Shown here: positions 43,718-50,433 of the stretch, in pieces
Position numbering within the stretch: position 1 is the stretch's first letter
Layout of the letters: the number at the start of each line of letters is the position of its first letter
Source of the DNA: CAUPWF01 sp964369775
GTDB taxonomy: Bacteria > Bacillota > Clostridia > Lachnospirales > Lachnospiraceae
Assembly (NCBI GenBank): GCA_964369775.1
Contig: CAYJHQ010000001.1
Location: 62,001 to 126,000, forward strand
Direction of reading: 5' to 3'
DNA: 64,000 bases
The notes under the pieces: generated by a model
Told to the model about the DNA's origin: nothing
Seen by the model: the letters and a program-made list of their open reading frames with translations, nothing else
Databases searched by the model: none
Position numbers and translations under genes: made by a program

Positions 43718-45677
43718 TCACACTCCTTTCCTTGTAATCTCTGCCATTTGTTGTAGGAAAATTGACTACTTCGCCCATAAACACCATGGTAGCTGAACCT
43801 CCACCGTCTAAGTTATACGCCACTTTACAATTGTAGGAAGCTAAGACTTGAGCCATCTCATATAGCGATAATCCTTCGCTTTCATCTGTTCTACCATCAG
43901 CAACCATAAAGATATAGTGATTTTCTTCTATCATAGCGATGGCAGTTCTCGGGTTGCTTTCATCTTCACGAGGAACTTCAGTTTCTTCTGTAACAGTAAT
44001 ATCCCCATCTGAAATCAACCCTGGACCAAACGAAAAAATTTGTACAGCCCCAAGGTCTGCAAGTTCCTGCGCAGAAACATCACTTTCCTCTACTATCTGC
44101 ATATCACCATCAGGAAACAAAACTAAAGATTCATTTCCACCAGGTGTTTCTACATCCCTGTAGAGGTACCCATTGCGCATCACATACCCATAATCTCTGA
44201 ATCCGTAGTAATCACCGTTAATCGCAATAATTGCATTATTTTCAGATGCTATAACAGAAGTTTTTTCATTTACATTTGTGCCAAATGAATTTTCTGCTAA
44301 CCCTGCTTTTAGATACGAACTATCCTTTACCGTAATGTCAGCAATATATATATCCGTTTCATACTCTCTAATTGTACTTATAGAAACTTGTATATTTTCA
44401 TCACTATAGCTTGTTTCTGTGATAATTGGTTCACTAATAGAAATTTCGCCTTCGACTTCTATATCAGAATCCTCTTCATCATAGGCTATATCTTGATCAG
44501 TAAAATTTTCTGCGTTTACTTTATCTAAATCAACAACATTTTGTGGTGCGACAAATCTGTTGATTAAAGTAAAACTAACATAGATGATAAAAAATAATGT
44601 AGCACATAATTTCCAAATTTTTGATATTTGTTTTTTACTCAAGTTCTTCTCAAATACCCAAGTTTTTTGGATGGTATAGCTAAAGAAAAACAAAACTGTA
44701 TCCACAATAACTTTTGAGAGCACCGCATTTTCAAGTAACATATTAAGCCCTGCTGTAGAACCCGCACTACTCCACATGATTACTAGAAAAAGTACACAGT
44801 ATTTTACGAAACTACATACAGTGTCATCTTGCGCACGAAAAACAGACTTTTTATTTATAATGTAATTGATTACCCCAGATAAAGTTCTAGCTATAGCTGT
44901 CGCAATTAAAATGCTCCCAGACGATTGTAGTGATAACATCTGAAAAATCACTCCAAAGAGAATAATATCTACTAAAAAAGATGCCAACGAGCTTGCAATA
45001 AATTTTAATGGTCGCTGATATATTAACAGCGAGTCACAGATAGGACGAAAATGTGACTGTTCATTGTTATCGAAATATACTGTTTCTATTTCAACCATAT
45101 ATAGATTTGTTTGCTTTACTGCTTCCTGAAGAAAATTATATTCATATTCATAACGTAACCCCTCTGCTTTTAAAGCTGTTTCAACAAGACTCATAGGTAT
45201 TCCTCGTAAACCTGTTTGTGTGTCTTGGCAGGAGACTCCTGTTTCCATTTTGAATGCTCGAGCAGTTATCTTATTGCCTACATAACTTTTAAATGGCACA
45301 TTTTTCAATCTGAATTCTCTCACCCCAAGTATCAATAACTTTGAATGTGATTTTAATGCATTAGCCACTTTAATAATATCACAAACTTTATGTTGACCGT
45401 CAGCATCCACGGTAATAAATCCGTGCTGAATATCTAAATTATCAACAATGAATTTAATTCCTGTTTTTAATGCCGCCCCCTTCCCTTTATTTCTTTCATG
45501 TGTAACAATTGAGCAACCAAGCTCTTTAGCTTCTATAAATTCAGAGGAATAAGACGCACCACTTCCATCATCTATTATAACTATTTTACTAAACTTATTT
45601 TCTCTAAGTTCATTTATCAAAATTATCAATTTTTCAGACGGCTGATATGCCGGTATAACAATTATAGTATTGTGCAT
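43692..45677 (-). CDS. Three-domain fusion: glycosyltransferase 2, GtrA-like membrane domain, phosphodiester glycosidase
   Basis: 661 aa. Residues 1-215: GT2 domain of the dolichol-phosphate sugar synthase type (IDDGSG 35-40, DADGQH 91-96, QDTQTGLRG 151-159). Residues 224-345: four-helix GtrA-like domain (ARTLSGVINYIINK, KTWVF). A further helix at 356-376 would place the C-terminus outside. Residues 445-661: phosphodiester glycosidase domain (NAGPA type) with INGDYYGFRD, GPGLISDG and the NLDGGGSATMVF motif. The simplest reading is a lipid-linked sugar made inside, flipped, and trimmed outside, all in one chain. ATG 45677 has AAGGAG six to seven bases upstream; a longer frame to 45740 lacks one. 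Confidence 0.85.
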   Translation of the reverse strand: MHNTIIVIPAYQPSEKLIILINELRENKFSKIVIIDDGSGASYSSEFIEAKELGCSIVTHERNKGKGAALKTGIKFIVDNLDIQHGFITVDADGQHKVCDIIKVANALKSHSKLLILGVREFRLKNVPFKSYVGNKITARAFKMETGVSCQDTQTGLRGIPMSLVETALKAEGLRYEYEYNFLQEAVKQTNLYMVEIETVYFDNNEQSHFRPICDSLLIYQRPLKFIASSLASFLVDIILFGVIFQMLSLQSSGSILIATAIARTLSGVINYIINKKSVFRAQDDTVCSFVKYCVLFLVIMWSSAGSTAGLNMLLENAVLSKVIVDTVLFFFSYTIQKTWVFEKNLSKKQISKIWKLCATLFFIIYVSFTLINRFVAPQNVVDLDKVNAENFTDQDIAYDEEDSDIEVEGEISISEPIITETSYSDENIQVSISTIREYETDIYIADITVKDSSYLKAGLAENSFGTNVNEKTSVIASENNAIIAINGDYYGFRDYGYVMRNGYLYRDVETPGGNESLVLFPDGDMQIVEESDVSAQELADLGAVQIFSFGPGLISDGDITVTEETEVPREDESNPRTAIAMIEENHYIFMVADGRTDESEGLSLYEMAQVLASYNCKVAYNLDGGGSATMVFMGEVVNFPTTNGRDYKERSVSDIVYIGN

Positions 45678-45782
45678 ATAAGACTCCTTAAGCTCATTTC
45701 TAGTTGTTTCTCTTTTAATTTTTTTCATGTCAATATTCATGCTTTTACAATCTCATTGTATAAATTCAACCTTAAACTTAAT

Positions 45783-45833
45783 TTAAAATTTGAATTTATT
45801 TATATATTGAAACAAATACGCAAAAAACAGCAT
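45783..45833 (-). CDS. Possible 16-codon leader peptide
   Basis: ATG 45833 follows a perfect AGGAGG (45844-45849, ten bases away) and reads MLFFAYLFQYINKFKF then stop, about 105 bases before the glycosyltransferase fusion. Hydrophobic and aromatic. The promoter-like sequence at 45851-45879 would start transcription within the ribosome binding site, which argues against it; a promoter further up is needed. Could also be a decayed gene start. Confidence 0.3.
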   Translation of the reverse strand: MLFFAYLFQYINKFKF

Positions 45834-45850
45834 ATTGATTCTTCCTCCTA

Positions 45851-45879
45851 AATTTATTTTATTAAGAGTAATACGTCAA
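45851..45879 (-). promoter_or_regulatory. Possible promoter of the glycosyltransferase fusion operon
   Basis: TTGACG (45874-45879), 17 bases, TAAATT (45851-45856) on the minus strand. The -10 is weak. It lies about 170 bases before the fusion gene start. Confidence 0.3.
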
Positions 45880-45894
45880 AAGGCATAGTAAAAG

Positions 45895-45923
45895 TTCACA
45901 TTATGTGATAAGTTGTATATAGA
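45895..45923 (+). promoter_or_regulatory. Possible promoter of the small membrane protein at 45954
   Basis: TTCACA (45895-45900), 17 bases, TATAGA (45918-45923). The spacer begins inside a dyad CACAT-T-ATGTG (45897-45907), which might be an operator. Confidence 0.4.
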
Positions 45924-45953
45924 TAATAAATTAATGCAAAGGGGGGGGATAAT

Positions 45954-46175
45954 ATGAAGAAAATGGTATTTGGTATTTCAGTCGCGATTGTTGGATTGGT
46001 GTTTAGCACCCTGATCTTCGCATACGTGTCTAGCACTCCTTATGTTTATAACGACTCAAATGGATTATTAGCATCCTTTCTAGGAACCAATATGTTAATC
46101 CCGTTTATAGCCTCTGTCATGGTTTTAACCACTGGATTATGTATAATCGGAATTGAGGCTTATAAAAAATCATAA
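45954..46175 (+). CDS. Small two-helix membrane protein with poly-G ribosome binding site
   Basis: 73 aa. Two membrane helices (about 4-24 and 46-67) flank a short loop (SSTPYVYNDSNGLLASFLG). The first helix resembles an uncleaved signal anchor. No family recognised. The ribosome binding site is a run of eight G (45941-45948), 5 bases from the ATG. No partner gene on this strand; it diverges from the glycosyltransferase fusion and converges on tRNA-Leu. Reading-frame length and start signal support a real gene, but no homology does. Confidence 0.55.
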   Translation: MKKMVFGISVAIVGLVFSTLIFAYVSSTPYVYNDSNGLLASFLGTNMLIPFIASVMVLTTGLCIIGIEAYKKS

Positions 46176-46232
46176 TTTAAATATAACGTAAGAAAGCGTA
46201 AACTTTCGTAAATCCTCTTAAATCTAGACATC

Positions 46233-46259
46233 AAAAAAGCCTTGAAAATCAAGGCTTTT
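46233..46259 (-). terminator. Terminator after tRNA-Leu
   Basis: Stem AAAAGCCTTG / CAAGGCTTTT (46235-46244 and 46250-46259), loop of five, followed on the minus strand by TTTTTTGATG. A classical intrinsic terminator. Confidence 0.85.
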
Positions 46260-46305
46260 CGTAGGTTTTCGTTAGAAAACGTAATATTTCGTATTTTATA
46301 CTTGA

Positions 46306-46388
46306 TGCAGGTGGTGGGACTTGAACCCACACGAGGTTGCCCCCGCAAGATTTTGAGTCTTGTGCGTCTGCCATTCCGCCACACCTGC
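46306..46388 (-). tRNA. tRNA-Leu (anticodon CAA)
   Basis: Class II tRNA. The acceptor stem is GCAGGTG / CACCTGC with discriminator A; the anticodon loop CTCAAAA gives anticodon CAA, closed by CAAGA / TCTTG. It has the long variable arm of leucine tRNAs (GGGGGCAACCTCG region) and TTCAAGT in the T loop. CCA is not encoded. CAA reads UUG codons; A37 would be the target of MiaA and MiaB, both encoded in this window. Confidence 0.95.
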
Positions 46389-46412
46389 AAAACTCGTCCA
46401 TCACTCGAACGA

Positions 46413-46418
46413 ATTATA
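46413..46418 (-). promoter_or_regulatory. -10 element of the tRNA-Leu promoter
   Basis: TATAAT on the minus strand, 25 bases before the tRNA 5' end. The -35 region is poor (TTTATC at a spacing of 16). Confidence 0.4.
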
Positions 46419-46533
46419 TCTTAACATATACAATGATAAATTGCAATATTTTTTCAACAATTTCTTCATTTTAATTTCAGTTTAGTTCATTCCTACAGCC
46501 AAATGTGTTTATTTTCTATGATATTACACAAAA

Positions 46534-46554
46534 TGCACCGGTTCAACCGGTGCA
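46534..46554 (-). terminator. Terminator after lysA
   Basis: Stem TGCACCGG / CCGGTGCA (46534-46541, 46547-46554), loop of five, then TTTTGTG on the minus strand, 16 bases past the lysA stop. Confidence 0.75.
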
Positions 46555-46570
46555 AGTATTGCTACTAAAC

Positions 46571-47842
46571 CTATTTTGACAATTTTTTTCCAATTTCAAA
46601 GCAATCAAATGTCGCGAAGTAATCACTTGGCTTTTCAGCTCTTCTAATCATTTTTACACTTCCGTCTTCTTGAAGTAATAATTCTGCCGATTTTAGCTTA
46701 CCATTATAGTTATATCCCATTGCAAATCCATGAGCCCCCGTATCGTGGATAACTAGCAAGTCATCTTTATCAATCTTAGGCAACTTTCTATCGATCGCAA
46801 ATTTATCGTTATTTTCGCATAATGACCCTACTACATCATATACATGGTCACAAGCATCGTTTTCTTTTCCCATAACTGTAATGTGATGGTACGAACCGTA
46901 CATTGCTGGACGCATTAAGTTCACCGCACAAGCATCTACTCCTATATACTCTTTATGCGTGTGCTTTTCATGAATCGCTTTTGTTACTAAGCATCCATAA
47001 GGTCCCATCATGTAGCGCCCAAGTTCTGTATAGATTGCAACATCATTCATTCCTGCTTGTCCAAACGTTTCTTCATAAACCTCTTTCACACCAGCGCCAA
47101 TTACTTTTATGTCGTTCTTTTCCTGATTTGGTGTGTACGGAATTCCAATTCCCCCTGAAAGGTTAATAAATTTTATATTAACTCCTACCTCTTCTTTTAA
47201 TTGAACCGCTACTTCAAATAAGATTTTAGCAAGTGTTGGGTAATACTCATTTGTCACTGTATTGCTTGCTAAAAACGCATGGATTCCAAAGTTTTTAGCA
47301 CCTTTAGCTTTTAGAATTTTAAAAGCATCAAACAGCTGCTCTGTTGTCATTCCATATTTCGAATCTCCAGGGTTATCCATGATATCATTACTAATTTTAA
47401 ATAATCCTCCTGGATTAAATCTGCAACTTATCGTCTCCGGAATATACCCTATCGTTTCTTCTAGAAAATCTATGTGAGTGATATCATCTAAGTTGATTAT
47501 AGCTCCTAATTTTGCTGCGTATTCATACTCAGCAGCTGGTGTTTCATTAGATGAAAACATAATGTCTTCTCCCACCATTCCAAGCGCTTCAGAAAGCATC
47601 AACTCTGTATAAGAAGAACAATCTGTTCCGCATCCATATTCTCTTAATATATCAATCAAGAATGGATTTGGAGTTGCCTTAACTGCAAAATACTCTTTGA
47701 ATCCTGCATTCCAAGAAAATGCCTCTTTTAGTTCTTTTATATTCTCTCTAATACCCTTTTCATCATATAAATGAAAAGGGGTCGGATATTCTTTTGTAAT
47801 CTCTAATAATTGGTCTTTACTTATAAACGTCTCTTTTGTCAT
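46571..47842 (-). CDS. lysA: Diaminopimelate decarboxylase
   Basis: PLP fold-type III decarboxylase, last step of lysine synthesis, 423 aa. Schiff-base Lys in YFAVKATPNP (about residue 53), CGTDCSSYTELMLSEALG, the glycine-rich LSGGIGIPYTP phosphate-binding loop, ELGRYMMGP, and the C-terminal DTGAHGFAMGYNYNGKL. Nineteen bases after pyk in the same operon. It is of the longer group with divergent N-terminus found in clostridia; the fold also fits ornithine/carboxynorspermidine decarboxylases, less likely here. Confidence 0.88.
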   Translation of the reverse strand: MTKETFISKDQLLEITKEYPTPFHLYDEKGIRENIKELKEAFSWNAGFKEYFAVKATPNPFLIDILREYGCGTDCSSYTELMLSEALGMVGEDIMFSSNETPAAEYEYAAKLGAIINLDDITHIDFLEETIGYIPETISCRFNPGGLFKISNDIMDNPGDSKYGMTTEQLFDAFKILKAKGAKNFGIHAFLASNTVTNEYYPTLAKILFEVAVQLKEEVGVNIKFINLSGGIGIPYTPNQEKNDIKVIGAGVKEVYEETFGQAGMNDVAIYTELGRYMMGPYGCLVTKAIHEKHTHKEYIGVDACAVNLMRPAMYGSYHHITVMGKENDACDHVYDVVGSLCENNDKFAIDRKLPKIDKDDLLVIHDTGAHGFAMGYNYNGKLKSAELLLQEDGSVKMIRRAEKPSDYFATFDCFEIGKKLSK

Positions 47843-47861
47843 CTACTTTCGTTCTCCTCAA

Positions 47862-49298
47862 TTAATCAACTACTGTAATCTGCATCATGTTACTAATGCT
47901 ACTGATCGCCTTTTCAATATTTGGTGAAGGAATTCCTGCTGTTAAAACAACTACATCCCCAGAAGATACAAGTCCTTTTGCTGTTATTAAGTCAATTGCA
48001 CCTTCACAGATATCATCAGAGGTATGGAACTCTCTTGATAACATAGGTTTTACTCCCCATAGAATTTGAAGTCTTCTTAAAGTTGATTTATTTGGAGTTA
48101 CACCTATAATTGGAGCTTCTGGTCTATGTTTAGATACTACTCTTGCTGTTGCACCAGAAACAGTTGGTGTAATAATGCATTTCGCACCAATTCTTGCTGC
48201 TGTAGATACAGATGCATACCCTATTGCATTTGATATATTGCTTCCGATTTTCTCATGTGCCTTACTCAATAACTGTGCGTAATCTAAATGTTCTTCTGTA
48301 TTTTTAACAATTTGAACCATCATCTTAACTGCTTCTACAGGGTATTTACCTTGCGCTGTTTCTCCAGAAAGCATTACCGCGTCTGTTCCGTCGTATACAG
48401 CATTTGCTACGTCTGTCACTTCCGCTCTAGTAGGACGAGGATTACGCATCATAGAATCTAACATCTGTGTTGCAGTAATAACTGGTTTAAATGCTTCGTT
48501 ACACTTTTTAATAAGCATTTTTTGAATATATGGTACTTCCTCTTCTGGTACTTCTACCCCCAAGTCTCCACGAGCAACCATAATTCCATCCGCTGCATGA
48601 ATAATCTCGTCAATATTTTTAATTCCTTCTGCATTTTCAATCTTTGCAATAATTGGAATATATGAATAGTTGTTCTCTTTTAAAAGAGCTTTGATTTCCA
48701 AGATACACTCAACATTTCTCACAAATGATGCTGCAATAAAATCAATATCTTGTGATGCTCCAAATAAAATATCTTCTTTATCTTTTTCTGTAATTGCTGG
48801 AAGTCTCACTGGAACATTTGGTACGTTTACACCTTTTCTTGATCCTAGTTCTCCACCGTTAAGTACACAACAAACAATTTCTTTCCCTGCAATTTCCTTT
48901 ACTTCTAATTCAATCAATCCGTCATCAATTAAGATTCTCTTTCCTGGTACGATATCTTCAGCTAATCCCTCATAACTGATCGATACTTTTTCGTTATCTC
49001 CTTCAATCTCTTCTGTAGTAAGTACAAAAGTTTGTCCTTCGACTAAATTTACTTTTTTATCTTTCAAAATACCTGTACGGATTTCTGGCCCTTTTGTATC
49101 TAATAAAATTGCAACTGGATTATTCATCTCTTCACGCAATTCTTTTAGCATATCCATACGCCCTTTTTGCTCTTCATGATCACCATGTGAAAAATTGAAA
49201 CGCGCGATATTCATCCCGCTTTCTATAATTTTCTTCATCATTCCTCTATCATTTGTGTTTGGTCCCATAGTACATACAATTTTTGTTCTTCTCATCAT
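47862..49298 (-). CDS. pyk: Pyruvate kinase
   Basis: Converts PEP and ADP to pyruvate and ATP, 478 aa. RRTKIVCTMGPNTNDR at the N-terminus, NIARFNFSHGDHEE, LDTKGPEIRTG, the active-site Lys/Glu stretch IIAKIENAEGIKNIDEI, MVARGDLGVEVP and ATQMLDSM. The C-terminal domain ends without the extra PEP-utiliser domain found in many bacilli and clostridia. ATG 49298 has GGAG eight bases upstream. Part of a rhomboid-like/pyk/lysA operon. Confidence 0.97.
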   Translation of the reverse strand: MMRRTKIVCTMGPNTNDRGMMKKIIESGMNIARFNFSHGDHEEQKGRMDMLKELREEMNNPVAILLDTKGPEIRTGILKDKKVNLVEGQTFVLTTEEIEGDNEKVSISYEGLAEDIVPGKRILIDDGLIELEVKEIAGKEIVCCVLNGGELGSRKGVNVPNVPVRLPAITEKDKEDILFGASQDIDFIAASFVRNVECILEIKALLKENNYSYIPIIAKIENAEGIKNIDEIIHAADGIMVARGDLGVEVPEEEVPYIQKMLIKKCNEAFKPVITATQMLDSMMRNPRPTRAEVTDVANAVYDGTDAVMLSGETAQGKYPVEAVKMMVQIVKNTEEHLDYAQLLSKAHEKIGSNISNAIGYASVSTAARIGAKCIITPTVSGATARVVSKHRPEAPIIGVTPNKSTLRRLQILWGVKPMLSREFHTSDDICEGAIDLITAKGLVSSGDVVVLTAGIPSPNIEKAISSISNMMQITVVD

Positions 49299-49324
49299 CA
49301 ATTATTCTCCTCTTCTCAACTCTT

Positions 49325-50191
49325 CTATTTCACATGTTCGTGTGTAAACAAATGCTCTTGGCAATACTCAAGATTACCTTTGCACTTTGAACAATATCTA
49401 AATTCTAGACGTGAATCGTCTAGTTCTGTCTTTCCGCATGTTGCACATTTATGTTTAGCACCATTTGGATATCTAACTTCTGGGCGTGAATTTTTCTTAA
49501 TTTCACTTTGAAACTTCTTTTTTCTTGCTATTTCTTTTGGCGATCTTCCTTGAAACTTTTTAGATGAAAAATAGAATATCAAAAAGTTTAAGATTGAAAC
49601 AACAGATGCTATCGCACTATAGCGATACAATACTGTTTCTATAGCATTATCTCTTGGTATAAATGCTTGTAAAATTGGTAATGCAAAGAAAAATCCATTA
49701 AACATTGCCAAATACTTCACTTTAACAGGGAGTATATAAAACAGCATAAACTTTGTATCTGGAAAGTAAATTGCAAATGCAAAAAACATCGATAGATACA
49801 GATACGTAGTACCTAAAGGTAATGAAACCCCTGTGATCCACAATGCAAGAAACGCTGCTAAAATGTGAAACAATACTCCTGATAACAAGTATAAGTTCAA
49901 GCGAAATGGACCCCATATAGACTCTAGTGATTGACCTATCATGTAGTAAAGGTATAGAGCAAACATTAGAAATATAGGACTATATGATGGTGGTTCCATT
50001 AAAAAGGTGAATATTCTCCATATTTGACCTTCTAAGACCCCTTGTGCATTCATGCTTAAAAACTGCACATAGAACTCTGGTGAAATGTAGTAAATCGCAA
50101 ATCCACCTAGCTGTAAAATCACTACAAACTTCATTATATTAGATATTGCGAAACGCCCAAATTTTCGTTCTAATTTATTAATCCAATTCAT
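49325..50191 (-). CDS. Rhomboid-like membrane protein with C-terminal zinc ribbon, catalytic Ser motif absent
   Basis: 288 aa. Six hydrophobic helices over about 18-215 with the rhomboid features GQIWRIFTFLMEPP and ESIWGPFRLNLYLLSG. The protease signature GxSG is not present; the matching stretch reads PLGTTYLYLSM, and no clear TM6 catalytic His is visible. The C-terminus (about 215-288) is basic, then has a zinc ribbon CATCGKTELD and YCSKCKGNLEYCQEH. It is probably a non-proteolytic rhomboid family member facing the cytosol with its zinc ribbon. Starts behind a consensus promoter; pyk follows by 26 bases. Confidence 0.78.
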   Translation of the reverse strand: MNWINKLERKFGRFAISNIMKFVVILQLGGFAIYYISPEFYVQFLSMNAQGVLEGQIWRIFTFLMEPPSYSPIFLMFALYLYYMIGQSLESIWGPFRLNLYLLSGVLFHILAAFLALWITGVSLPLGTTYLYLSMFFAFAIYFPDTKFMLFYILPVKVKYLAMFNGFFFALPILQAFIPRDNAIETVLYRYSAIASVVSILNFLIFYFSSKKFQGRSPKEIARKKKFQSEIKKNSRPEVRYPNGAKHKCATCGKTELDDSRLEFRYCSKCKGNLEYCQEHLFTHEHVK

Positions 50192-50225
50192 ACTTCTTTC
50201 TCCTTACTTTACTTTAACCCTCTGT

Positions 50226-50254
50226 ATTGTAACGTAGAAAATAAGCAATGTCAA
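50226..50254 (-). promoter_or_regulatory. Sigma-A promoter of the rhomboid-like/pyk/lysA operon
   Basis: TTGACA (50249-50254), 17 bases, TACAAT (50226-50231) on the minus strand, about 35 bases before the first ATG. The best promoter match in the window. Confidence 0.82.
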
Positions 50255-50312
50255 TCTAACCAAGTAAAACTCTCTCTATTCTACTTTTCTATTTATCTTT
50301 TAAAGATATAGT

Positions 50313-50341
50313 TTGTTTTTTTGTTTATTTTGTCGTATAAT
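50313..50341 (+). promoter_or_regulatory. Sigma-A promoter of the activase fusion gene
   Basis: TTGTTT (50313-50318), 17 bases, TATAAT (50336-50341). The leader of about 85 bases contains an imperfect hairpin (ACAAG...GATC / GATC...CTTGT, 50382-50411) ahead of the AAAGGAG ribosome binding site. Confidence 0.68.
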
Positions 50342-50433
50342 TTGATATGTATGTTTTTTTACTAAATCATATAAAGCAAGTACAAGATGGATCGTTATAC
50401 TGATCTCTTGTCATTTATAAAGGAGTACTTATA

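Noticed and set aside
45678..45740. N-terminal extension of the glycosyltransferase fusion from ATG 45740.
   Set aside because: No ribosome binding site before it, while ATG 45677 has AAGGAG and begins the GT2 fold.
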